From CBDHHC01 sp050633205 (lineage in GTDB: Bacteria > Pseudomonadota > Alphaproteobacteria > Rhizobiales > CBDHHC01), in assembly GCA_050633205.1 (NCBI GenBank), contig JBOEGA010000110.1:1-11819 (forward strand): a stretch of DNA of 11,819 nucleotides, written 5' to 3'. Positions 1 to 7,047 of the stretch are shown piece by piece. The first letter of the stretch is position 1, and each line of letters starts with the position of its first letter. The notes beneath the pieces are model-generated. The model was not told the origin of the DNA. It did not search any database and saw only the letters and a list, made by a program, of their open reading frames with translations. A program made the translations under genes and the position numbers.

Positions 1-1162
1 TGCCCGCGCAATGCTCCAGCGTATCTACATTAATCTTGTATTTCAGCTCACTGATGCTTGCTGTCGTTGTCTGAGAACTGCTCTTTAATATATACGGTCG
101 GCCTGGCAACATTGCATCTTCAGCCATCCAGATAATATGAGCAGCAAACTGATCAGAGACTTCTGGTCTTTGTTCTCCACTGACAATCACATCACCACGA
201 CTGATGTCGATTTCATCTTTAAGAGTAATAGTAACTGCATCACCGGACTGAGCAGATTCCATATCACCATCATGAGTGACGATACGGTCAACAGTCGACT
301 GTTTGGCAGATGGAAGTACGACAACCTCATCACCAGGTGCAATCTGCCCACCAGCAACCGTTCCCGAAAAACCTCTGAAATCAAGGTTAGGACGGTTAAC
401 CCATTGCACAGGAAAACGGAATGGCTGCTTCTCTTCATGTGAGGATACGTCAACATCTTCAAGATGAGAGATAAGGCTTGGGCCAGTATACCAGCTCATT
501 TCCTCACTTGGAGTGATGACATTATCGCCCTTTAGTGCTGACATTGGAATTGGGACAATATTTTCAATTCCAAGACCCTTGGCAAACTCGATATAGGCAG
601 CTGCGATTTCATCAAAACGCTCCTGGCTGTATTCAACCAGATCCATCTTGTTAACAGCGAGAACCACATTGCGAATACCCAGCAGGGAAACAATACAGCT
701 ATGACGTTTCGTTTGGGTAAGAATTCCCTGACGGGCATCTACCAGAATAATAGCAAGATCTGACGTCGATGCGCCTGTTGCCATGTTCCGGGTATATTGT
801 ACGTGACCAGGAGTATCTGCAACAATGAATTTACGCTTCGGTGTCGAGAAATAACGATAGGCAACGTCAATAGTAATGCCTTGTTCGCGTTCCGCCTGCA
901 GGCCATCAACAAGAAGGGCAAGGTCCAGCTCTTCTCCGGATGATCCCATCTTCTTGCTGTCTTTTTCCAGAGTTGCAAGCTGATCCTCAAAGATCATTTT
1001 GGAATCATAAAGCAGACGGCCGATAAGTGTACTTTTACCATCATCGACACTGCCGCAGGTGAGAAAGCGCAAAAGCCCTTTACTTGCTTCTGCTTCCAGA
1101 AAGTCTGCCACAGCCTGACTGCGTGTGTCTTCTTGTTTTTCAGCTATGTTTGAATCAGGCAT
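1..1162 (-). CDS. cysN: Sulfate adenylyltransferase subunit 1 (CysN), partial, C-terminal end outside the window
   Basis: CysN is the GTPase subunit of ATP sulfurylase. GTP hydrolysis drives the CysD-catalysed formation of adenylylsulfate (APS) from ATP and sulfate in the cytoplasm. Reading the minus strand from ATG at 1162 gives 387 codons without a stop up to the window edge. The translation-factor GTPase motifs are all visible: G1 GSVDDGKST (residues 37-45), the G2 region around GITID (95-99), G3 DTPGH (116-120) and G4 NKMD (171-174). The end of the visible part (LKYKINVDTLEH) matches the beta-barrel domain that follows the GTPase domain in this family. The start overlaps the cysD stop by one base (TAATG), so translation is probably coupled. 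Family members are either about 470 residues (CysN) or about 630 (CysNC/NodQ, with a C-terminal APS kinase). The cut makes it impossible to tell which this is. Confidence 0.95.
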   Translation of the reverse strand, partial: MPDSNIAEKQEDTRSQAVADFLEAEASKGLLRFLTCGSVDDGKSTLIGRLLYDSKMIFEDQLATLEKDSKKMGSSGEELDLALLVDGLQAEREQGITIDVAYRYFSTPKRKFIVADTPGHVQYTRNMATGASTSDLAIILVDARQGILTQTKRHSCIVSLLGIRNVVLAVNKMDLVEYSQERFDEIAAAYIEFAKGLGIENIVPIPMSALKGDNVITPSEEMSWYTGPSLISHLEDVDVSSHEEKQPFRFPVQWVNRPNLDFRGFSGTVAGGQIAPGDEVVVLPSAKQSTVDRIVTHDGDMESAQSGDAVTITLKDEIDISRGDVIVSGEQRPEVSDQFAAHIIWMAEDAMLPGRPYILKSSSQTTTASISELKYKINVDTLEHCAG

Positions 1163-2067
1163 TAGAAATACCCTTCCTGTTTTTTCTTTTCCATCGAACC
1201 GGCTTCATCATGGTCAATCATTCGTCCTTCACGCTCTGAAGTACGGGCGACAATCAGCTCTTCAATGATATCTTCCAGAGTTGCTGCTTCGGATTCTATT
1301 GCAGCAGTAAGTGGGTAACAGCCCAGGGTTCTGAAGCGCACGCGCTTCGTCTGAGGGACTTCACCCTCATTAAGCTGCATACGGTCATCATCCACTTTAA
1401 TAAGCTGACCACTGCGTTCAACAACAGGATGTTCTGCAGAAAAATACAGAGGAACAATAGGGATCTGCTCAAGCAGGATATAATGCCAGATGTCCACTTC
1501 GGTCCAGTTGGAAAGCGGAAATGCACGAATGCTTTCCCCCTGTTTTATACGGGCATTATATACGTTCCAGAGTTCAGGGCGCTGGTTCTTGGGATCCCAG
1601 CGGTGGTTTTCGGAACGGAATGAAAAGACACGTTCTTTGGCACGGGATTTTTCTTCATCTCTGCGCGCACCACCAAAAGCAGCGTCGAACTTGTACTTGT
1701 CCAGTGCTTGCTTAAGCGCCTGAGTTTTCATGATATCTGTATAAAGTGAGGAACCGTGAGAAAATGGATTTACATTTTCCGCCCGGCCATCTTCATTCGT
1801 ATATACCAGAAGATCCATGCCGAGATTCTTTGCAGTTTCATCACGAAAAGCAATCATATCCCGGAACTTCCATGTTGTATCAACATGAAGAAGAGGGAAG
1901 GGCGGCTTTGAAGGATAAAATGCCTTCATCGCAAGGTGAAGCATAACTGAGGAATCTTTACCAATGGAGTAAAGCATAACAGGATTGCTGAATTCCGCAG
2001 CCACTTCCCGTATAATATGGATGCTTTCTGCCTCCAGTTGCCGCAAATAGTCTGTACTAGGTTTCAT
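1162..2067 (-). CDS. cysD: Sulfate adenylyltransferase subunit 2 (CysD)
   Basis: CysD is the catalytic small subunit of ATP sulfurylase (ATP + sulfate to APS + pyrophosphate) and acts with CysN. The 301-residue product has the usual family length. It shows the PP-loop SIGKDSS (34-40), the segment GGARRDEEKSRAKER (132-146), FPLSNWTEVDIW (183-194), RFRTLGCYPLT (244-254) and the conserved C-terminal tail REGRMIDHDEAGSMEKKKQ ending in EGYF (279-301), all hallmarks of CysD within the PAPS reductase/ATP sulfurylase fold. The ATG at 2067 fits the family N-terminus; only a weak Shine-Dalgarno (CAGG) lies ahead of it. cysN follows with a one-base overlap. The gene lies 178 bp downstream of galE on the same strand, a gap long enough for its own promoter. 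No cysH or cysI lies upstream, unlike many assimilatory sulfate clusters. Confidence 0.97.
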   Translation of the reverse strand: MKPSTDYLRQLEAESIHIIREVAAEFSNPVMLYSIGKDSSVMLHLAMKAFYPSKPPFPLLHVDTTWKFRDMIAFRDETAKNLGMDLLVYTNEDGRAENVNPFSHGSSLYTDIMKTQALKQALDKYKFDAAFGGARRDEEKSRAKERVFSFRSENHRWDPKNQRPELWNVYNARIKQGESIRAFPLSNWTEVDIWHYILLEQIPIVPLYFSAEHPVVERSGQLIKVDDDRMQLNEGEVPQTKRVRFRTLGCYPLTAAIESEAATLEDIIEELIVARTSEREGRMIDHDEAGSMEKKKQEGYF

Positions 2068-2093
2068 AATGCCTGGCTTATTTAATTTCGCGC

Positions 2094-2117
2094 ACTCAAT
2101 GGCGCATTACAATGAGT
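2094..2117. promoter_or_regulatory. 24-bp imperfect palindrome just upstream of cysD, possible operator or leader hairpin
   Basis: The outer eight bases, ACTCAATG and CAATGAGT, form an inverted repeat with one mismatch around an 8-bp centre. The repeat ends 26 bp before the cysD start. Its position suits an operator or a hairpin in the cysD leader. No regulator is assigned. The 2068-2245 gap otherwise shows only weak promoter-like hexamers (on the minus strand, TTGAAA then 17 bp then ATTTAC). Confidence 0.25.
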
Positions 2118-2245
2118 TTGAAATGCTTTATCACAAAAAGCTGTATGTAGTAAATAATTTCTTTTATCAGGGTTTCAATCTGATTTATTGAAATATCATG
2201 TCTAAAAACCGCCGATGACAGGAAATAAATTCCATATATTGCTGA

Positions 2246-3238
2246 TTACGTCAAAGGACGGCGTTTTTCCAGGCTTTTTTCCCAGCTCAATGCGTGCTCT
2301 ATAATCAGATTTAGGTTATTAAATTGAGGCTTCCATGAGAGAATATCCTTAATTTTCACGGAATTTGCTACCAGATCAGCAGGATCACCTGCGCGACGCG
2401 GCACCAGCTCTACTGAAAAATCTGTTCCGGTAACTTCCTTAACCGTATTTATAACTTCCAGTACAGAATAGCCTTTACCATAGCCACAGTTCATTATTTC
2501 ACTGGTCCCGCCTGATCTCAGATAATCCAGCGCCAGCTTATGCGCATTGGCAAGATCAGACACATGAATATAATCCCTGACGCCGGTGCCATCCGGTGTC
2601 GGATAGTCTGTCCCGAATACACTCACTGAAGAACGTTTCCCAAGGGCCGCTGCTGTTGCAATTTTGATAAGATGAGTTGCGTTGGTTGTAGACTGACCAA
2701 CACGGCACTCTGGATCAGCACCAGCAACATTAAAGTATCTCAGAGCAACGAAATTAAAATCATGAGCATAAGCTGCATCCTGCAACATAATTTCTGTCAT
2801 CATCTTTGAACTGCCATATGGAGAGATGGGAGATAATCGTGTCTCTTCATTCACCGGAGATTCATCTGGTATTCCATAAACTGCAGCAGTTGAAGAGAAG
2901 ATAAAATGTTTCACTCCATGCTTAATCGCCAGAGCTATAAGGTCTCGTGATTTTGCTGTGTTGTTGTGGTAATAATCAAGAGGCTTTTCAACTGATTCAG
3001 GTACGATAATTGACCCTGCAAAATGAATAATCGCATTTATGTCATGGTTCTGGAGTATCTGAGTGACCAGCTGGCCATCCGAGATGTCCCCCTCAATAAA
3101 TGAAATATTATCTGGTACGAGAAAGCGAAATCCGGTAGATAAGTTATCCAGAATGACAACCTTTTCACCGTGTGAAATAAGTTCAAGAACCATGTGGCTG
3201 CCAATATAACCGGCTCCACCTGTAACTAGGATTGTCAT
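2246..3238 (-). CDS. galE: UDP-glucose 4-epimerase (GalE)
   Basis: GalE interconverts UDP-glucose and UDP-galactose through a 4-keto intermediate with tightly bound NAD, feeding galactose into lipopolysaccharide or exopolysaccharide. The 330-residue product has the normal family length. It shows the N-terminal Rossmann motif GGAGYIG (7-13), SST (115-117) with the catalytic Ser/Thr, the YxxxK pair Y141/K145, RYFNVAGA (167-174) and TPDGTGVRDYIHV (214-226), the last being typical of true GalE rather than other sugar epimerases. The ATG at 3238 is preceded by AAAAGGT at good spacing. The gene diverges from galU across 126 bp, and its UDP-glucose substrate is the GalU product, so the two probably form a functional pair. 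cysD lies downstream on the same strand, and I see no clear terminator between them. Confidence 0.96.
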   Translation of the reverse strand: MTILVTGGAGYIGSHMVLELISHGEKVVILDNLSTGFRFLVPDNISFIEGDISDGQLVTQILQNHDINAIIHFAGSIIVPESVEKPLDYYHNNTAKSRDLIALAIKHGVKHFIFSSTAAVYGIPDESPVNEETRLSPISPYGSSKMMTEIMLQDAAYAHDFNFVALRYFNVAGADPECRVGQSTTNATHLIKIATAAALGKRSSVSVFGTDYPTPDGTGVRDYIHVSDLANAHKLALDYLRSGGTSEIMNCGYGKGYSVLEVINTVKEVTGTDFSVELVPRRAGDPADLVANSVKIKDILSWKPQFNNLNLIIEHALSWEKSLEKRRPLT

Positions 3239-3265
3239 AAATTCGACCTTTTATATTTGCAAAAA

Positions 3266-3293
3266 ATTATAAATGCAGCCAGATATTATTGAA
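3266..3293 (-). promoter_or_regulatory. Possible galE promoter (-10 TATAAT)
   Basis: On the minus strand a perfect TATAAT (3266-3271) lies 27 bp upstream of the galE start, with a poor -35 candidate TTCAAT (3288-3293) at 16-bp spacing. The region also has to hold the divergent galU promoter. On the plus strand only TTGAGA near 3315 resembles a -35 box, with no good -10 behind it. Confidence 0.4.
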
Positions 3294-3364
3294 ATCAAAG
3301 AGTTAGTACATCTGTTGAGAAATATCCAGATCACTTTTGAATAAAACAGGTAGGAAATAAAAAT

Positions 3365-4237
3365 ATGTCAAAGCCAATACGTAAAGCAGTTTTTCCAGTA
3401 GCCGGACTGGGCACCAGGTTTTTGCCTGCAACAAAAGCCATGCCAAAAGAAATGCTGGCAGTAGTGGACAGACCTGTTATTCAACGTGTGGTTGATGAAG
3501 CTGTTGAAGCCGGAATTGAGCAGCTTATTTTTGTGACAGGTCGAAACAAGGGTGTCATTGAAGACCACTTTGATGTTCAGCCGGAACTTATGCAGACCCT
3601 GAGGGATCGCAATAAAACAGGTCCGCTGGAAATTCTGGAAGCCGAGCTTCCCGAGGCAGGTACTGTTACATTCACGCGCCAGCAGAAACCCCTGGGGCTG
3701 GGACATGCTGTATGGTGTGCCCGTGAAATTGTTGGCAACGAACCTTTCGCGCTCATTCTCCCCGATGTGATTGTAAAATCAGAGGGGAAGGGCTGCATGT
3801 CTCAAATGATTGATATGTATAATGAGACTGGTGGCAATGTCATTGCAGTAGAGCAGGTAGCTCCCGAACTGACATCCAACTATGGAATTGTCAGCCTTGG
3901 CGGAGAAGTTAAAGGCGCTCGCCAGATTACAGGCATGGTTGAAAAACCAAAAGTTGAGGATGCTCCGTCAAATCTGATCATTATGGGGCGTTACATTCTT
4001 CAGCCGGAAATTTTTGAATTGCTGGAAGCTCAGGAAACTGGTGCTGGAGGAGAGATACAAATTACAGATTCAATGTTGAAGCTGTTGACGACCCAGAATT
4101 TCTTTGCCTGCGAGTACCAGGGGCAGTCATATGATTGCGGTTCAAAAATTGGCTTCCTGATGGCAAATGTTGTGTTTGGACTTGATAACCCTGAGGTCGG
4201 CGAAGAGTTCAGAAAAGAATTGAAAGCATTGCTGTAA
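3365..4237 (+). CDS. galU: UTP-glucose-1-phosphate uridylyltransferase (GalU)
   Basis: GalU makes UDP-glucose and pyrophosphate from UTP and glucose 1-phosphate, the entry point to UDP-sugar synthesis for surface polysaccharides. The 290-residue product shows the nucleotide-binding signature GLGTRFLPATKAMPKEML (14-31), the metal-binding LPDV (132-135), the segment SNYGIVSLG (171-179), VEKPK (192-196), the GEIQITDS segment (229-236) and YDCGSKIGF (256-264). Length and motifs fit bacterial GalU throughout; I see no frameshift. ATG 3365 is preceded by AGGA (3352-3355) at 9-nt spacing. The gene is divergent from galE and convergent with the epimerase gene at 4297-5256, with a long hairpin immediately after its stop codon. 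Confidence 0.97.
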   Translation: MSKPIRKAVFPVAGLGTRFLPATKAMPKEMLAVVDRPVIQRVVDEAVEAGIEQLIFVTGRNKGVIEDHFDVQPELMQTLRDRNKTGPLEILEAELPEAGTVTFTRQQKPLGLGHAVWCAREIVGNEPFALILPDVIVKSEGKGCMSQMIDMYNETGGNVIAVEQVAPELTSNYGIVSLGGEVKGARQITGMVEKPKVEDAPSNLIIMGRYILQPEIFELLEAQETGAGGEIQITDSMLKLLTTQNFFACEYQGQSYDCGSKIGFLMANVVFGLDNPEVGEEFRKELKALL

Positions 4238-4248
4238 TTTTCAGCTCA

Positions 4249-4286
4249 ATACCTGTTGAATGCGCATCAGCACGTTCAACGGGTAT
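4249..4286. terminator. 14-bp-stem hairpin between the convergent galU and epimerase genes, possible terminator
   Basis: The arms 4249-4262 (ATACCTGTTGAATG) and 4273-4286 (CGTTCAACGGGTAT) pair over 14 positions, including two G-T wobbles on the plus strand, around a 10-base loop. The hairpin begins 12 bp after the galU stop and ends 10 bp before the stop of the opposing gene. That placement suits a shared terminator or RNA-stabilising hairpin. Neither side has a clear T-tract, so it is not a standard intrinsic terminator. Confidence 0.5.
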
Positions 4287-4296
4287 ATATCAGTAT

Positions 4297-5256
4297 TCAC
4301 TTACCTTCCCGAACATACATTCTCACCATATCCTGAAGGCTTTGCCTCGTTGTCTGAGATGGCAGCCAGCCAAAATGCTTCTGAAAGCGGTTGTCTCTGG
4401 AAGCATGGATTCCAGTTTGGCGGCGTATTTTTGCTTTTTTACCCTGCATGGATTTGGTCAGTTTCCAGAACCACTTTGGGAAGCTGATTAAGCTGATCTT
4501 TCTGCCCAGCTCTTTTCTGAACAGGTCAATGATTTCATTGGTGGAAATTTGCCCGTCATCAGCAATAAGATATATCCCGCCTGGTGCATCAGGAGTATCC
4601 AGAGCTGTTTTAATTGCATCACAGCAGTTAGTAATGCTTACAGTCGTTTTACGGGTATCTCTAAGCATTGTCGGCCGCACCCATGCACTGTCGGCAATTT
4701 GAAGGAGATTTCTGATATTACTATTGCATCCAGGGCCATACACTATTGGATTTCTTAGTATAATTAGGCGAGTTGAACTTCCTTCAAAAAGCTTGGAAAG
4801 TTGTATCTCGGTATATCTCTTCGCAGCCCCGTATTTGGTCTTCGTTTTTATGCGGCCAGCATCATCAATGAGATCAGCTTCTGTCTCCCCGCATTTGGCT
4901 TTATCTGAGCTCATATAGATAAAGTCTTTTACTTTGTTCTGAATGGCCCATTGTGCAAACTGCATTGTATAACTGCACTGATTTTCAATATCATCTCTGG
5001 TTTTCATCAGGCCATTTTTGCAGCGTTTGGAAAAACCATCTGCAAGATGCACTATAGCATCGAAGTCTGTAGGCACTCTTTTAAAGGCATCGGGTGAATA
5101 GAGATCGAGGCAGACATACTCATTTGCTGATTCAATTTTCACTCCCGGACGTCGGGTTGCAGCACAGCAAATATGACCGCTGTTTTTCAGTGTCCGAAAT
5201 AAATGACGTCCAATAAATCCTGTAGCTCCGGTAACAAGTGTTCTCATCGCATACAT
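4297..5256 (-). CDS. NAD-dependent epimerase/dehydratase, extended SDR, nucleotide-sugar type
   Basis: This is a 319-residue extended short-chain dehydrogenase/reductase. It shows the Rossmann motif TGATGFIG (9-16), MSS (115-117) with the catalytic serine, the YxxxK pair Y142/K146 and LRNPIVYGPG (167-176), followed by a segment like that of the WbpV-like UDP-sugar 4-epimerases and reductases of O-antigen and capsule loci. These usually act on UDP-N-acetyl sugars; the substrate here cannot be read from sequence. Two differences from the usual pattern are RNP where LRPP is common and a basic, divergent stretch near 273-290. The start is uncertain: ATG 5256 or the third in-frame codon after it, ATG 5247, which begins MRTLVTG and matches the usual SDR start better. 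Neither has a convincing ribosome-binding site. It is convergent with galU and probably part of the same surface-polysaccharide neighbourhood. Confidence 0.85.
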   Translation of the reverse strand: MYAMRTLVTGATGFIGRHLFRTLKNSGHICCAATRRPGVKIESANEYVCLDLYSPDAFKRVPTDFDAIVHLADGFSKRCKNGLMKTRDDIENQCSYTMQFAQWAIQNKVKDFIYMSSDKAKCGETEADLIDDAGRIKTKTKYGAAKRYTEIQLSKLFEGSSTRLIILRNPIVYGPGCNSNIRNLLQIADSAWVRPTMLRDTRKTTVSITNCCDAIKTALDTPDAPGGIYLIADDGQISTNEIIDLFRKELGRKISLISFPKWFWKLTKSMQGKKAKIRRQTGIHASRDNRFQKHFGWLPSQTTRQSLQDMVRMYVREGK

Positions 5257-5530
5257 CTATGTTTAAGTAAAAAACAGTAATTTTATCCTTCACACTCAGT
5301 TTTTTGGTATCCCGGCTAACTTGCTTCTGAAATTTCTCTCAGTAGCCCGAAGCCCTCCTTAAAACTGAAACTGCGAACGAAGTGCAATTGGACTATACAA
5401 TAGTATGATATTAGACAGAAGTATAGGAAAAACCACCTGTGAATGAATTAAAAAGTAATCCGGAAAATAAAAGTGTTGTGATTACAGGCTGATGTTATTT
5501 CGAATATATTTTATAAAAGCAAAGTTTTAT

Positions 5531-5574
5531 ACATTATAACAATTATATAATGTTGATGAGTAGTAACTCATTAG
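5531..5574. repeat. Two adjacent inverted repeats, operator-like
   Basis: The first repeat is ACATTATA (5531-5538) and TATAATGT (5546-5553), a perfect 8-bp pair with a 7-bp spacer. The second is ATGAGT (5556-5561) and ACTCAT (5566-5571) with a 4-bp spacer, and it extends outward with wobble pairs. Dyads of this size upstream of an efflux operon are typical of repressor binding sites such as TetR-family operators, but no regulator gene is in the window and the AT-rich background raises the chance of coincidence. Confidence 0.35.
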
Positions 5575-5655
5575 CTGCTATTGATAACTATAGTTTTTAA
5601 ACGGATATTGTCATTTATAATTCACAAAGAATAGCAGTTCCGGTCATTGCGCATT

Positions 5656-5718
5656 TGAGTAGATAAGCTTATATGATTACAAAAATCGCTTCAGCAATAA
5701 ATGCTTATCTGAAACTCA
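5656..5718. repeat. Long-range inverted repeat in the probable leader of the efflux operon
   Basis: AGATAAGC (5661-5668) pairs perfectly with GCTTATCT (5703-5710). After a three-base bulge the pairing continues outward as TGAGT (5656-5660) with ACTCA (5714-5718), giving 13 bp closing a 34-base loop. Inside, TTCAG (5690-5694) can pair instead with CTGAA (5709-5713), which overlaps the first stem. The structure ends 100 nt before the adaptor start codon. It could be a 5' leader structure or a small RNA, or chance. Confidence 0.35.
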
Positions 5719-5818
5719 CATAATAATCAGGCACTTTTCTGTCTCCAGATGTGAGAACAGCCATTTATTGAATACAATCCCGTTTACGCTTTGCAAGCAG
5801 CTTTGTAGGAAAATTGTT

Positions 5819-7012
5819 ATGCCGCAGGAAAAAGACGCGCAGCACAATCAGTCAGCAGGTGCAGGAACTGCCTCTGGCGGAAAAAAAAGAACTCCGACTT
5901 CCCCTTATATCTGGGCCATTCTTTTTGCACTGGCAATTGGTGGCTGGATGCTCTCTAAAACCGTAATAAATACAATTGCCGGTTCGGCAGATGTAGAAGA
6001 CAAAAAAGAAGTAAAAGGAAATGGAGCGCTCGATAAGAAAAAGCTTTTTCATGTGGAAATACAGACTTTTACATCGAGGCAGAGAAGGGCTAACCTTATC
6101 ATTCGCGGAAGAACTGAAGTTGATGCGCGTGTGAGCGTTAAAGCTGAAACAGCCGGAGTCGTTGAGGAAGTCCCCATGCAGAAGGGCAAGTGGGTCAAAA
6201 CTGGTGATCTGTTATGCCGTTTGCAGACTGGCGATCGTAATGCAGCTCTTCTTCAGGCAAAGGCTAAGCTTGCTGAGGCTGAGGCCGATTACTCTGCCAA
6301 TATTGCCCTCGCCAAAAAAGGTCATACAGCACAGTTGAAGGTAACTTCGGTGAAAGCACAGCTGGACGCTGCAAGAGCTGAATTAAAGAAAGCTCAGTTG
6401 AATCTGGAGCGTACGATGATACGCGCACCGTTTGATGGCTTTGTTGAAGAGCAACCTGCAAAAGTAGGAGATTACCTGAATATAGCCAGTTCCTGTGCAA
6501 CACTGGTATCTTTGAACCCCCTTAAGGTTGTCGGCACAGTTTCTGAAATCGAAGTGCCCAACCTGCACCATGGCATGACGGCGAGTGTCAAACTCATTTC
6601 AGGGCAGGTCAGCCAGGGGAAAATCAGGTTTATCTCGTCTTCTGCTGAAGAAAAAACACGGACTTTCAGAATTGAACTTGAGATCGAGAACAAGGACGCA
6701 AAAATCCGTGACGGACTGACCGCAGACATTGATATCCCTTTAAAGCTCACTAAAGCTCACCTGTTTTCACCTGCTATTCTGGTACTTGATGCCGACGGTA
6801 AAATTGGTGTCAGAACAGTAGGTGATGATAGCAGGGTCATTTTTAAAACAGTAAAAATACTTTCCGATAGCCCGGATGGGATTTGGGTTGCCGGATTACC
6901 TGATAAGGTACGTGTTATTACCGCTGGCCAGGAATACGTGGTTCAGGGACAGGCGGTGAGAGCATCCGAGAAAAAAGAAGCTACCCAAATAACATCTGGT
7001 CAGGACAGTTAA
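5819..7012 (+). CDS. Efflux RND transporter periplasmic adaptor subunit (HlyD/AcrA family)
   Basis: This is the periplasmic adaptor of a tripartite efflux pump, linking the inner-membrane permease to an outer-membrane channel. I chose ATG 5819 (397 residues) because AGGA (5807-5810) lies 8 nt ahead; an in-frame TTG at 5768 would add 17 residues but has no such site. A Lys/Gln-rich cytoplasmic start is followed by one membrane segment (about 30-50) with no lipobox, so the protein is anchored by an uncleaved helix. Lipoyl half-motifs flank a helical hairpin: about 105-137 (VKAETAGVVEEVP), then an Ala/Lys/Glu-rich coiled coil (about 139-200), then IRAPFDGFVEEQPAKVGDYL (201-220). Beta-barrel and membrane-proximal domains follow. 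The permease gene starts 35 bp downstream, so the two form an operon. A run of eight A (5881-5888) near the 5' end is a possible slippage site. Confidence 0.93.
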   Translation: MPQEKDAQHNQSAGAGTASGGKKRTPTSPYIWAILFALAIGGWMLSKTVINTIAGSADVEDKKEVKGNGALDKKKLFHVEIQTFTSRQRRANLIIRGRTEVDARVSVKAETAGVVEEVPMQKGKWVKTGDLLCRLQTGDRNAALLQAKAKLAEAEADYSANIALAKKGHTAQLKVTSVKAQLDAARAELKKAQLNLERTMIRAPFDGFVEEQPAKVGDYLNIASSCATLVSLNPLKVVGTVSEIEVPNLHHGMTASVKLISGQVSQGKIRFISSSAEEKTRTFRIELEIENKDAKIRDGLTADIDIPLKLTKAHLFSPAILVLDADGKIGVRTVGDDSRVIFKTVKILSDSPDGIWVAGLPDKVRVITAGQEYVVQGQAVRASEKKEATQITSGQDS

Positions 7013-7047
7013 TCTGCTGACAGCAGGCAATATTAGAGAGTAGTCAA

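Larger units (their letters stand above)
5257..5818. other. AT-rich gene-free region between the divergent epimerase and efflux genes
   Basis: About 560 bp without any supportable gene; I found no open frame of useful length with a start and ribosome-binding site. It should hold the promoters of both flanking genes. For the efflux operon the best -10 is TATAAT at 5616-5621, with no good -35; it would leave a leader of about 190 nt. On the minus strand TTGCAC, 17 bp, then TTTTAA near 5362-5390 is a weak candidate for the epimerase. Inverted repeats at 5531-5553, 5556-5571 and 5656-5718 are listed separately. A strong minus-strand AAGGAGG near 5355-5361 is not followed by a usable start codon. 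Confidence 0.6.

Noticed and set aside
137..990. Several open frames of 60-100 codons on both strands over positions 137-990
   Set aside because: All lie inside cysN in other frames. The cysN frame itself is continuous from 1162 to position 1, so there is no frameshift or pseudogene here.
5455..5485. GTAATC/GATTAC inverted repeat
   Set aside because: Six-base arms separated by 19 bases in AT-rich DNA are expected by chance.
5768..5818. TTG start at 5768 giving a 17-residue longer adaptor
   Set aside because: ATG 5819 has AGGA at 8-nt spacing, while the TTG has no ribosome-binding site and the extra residues do not resemble a signal peptide.
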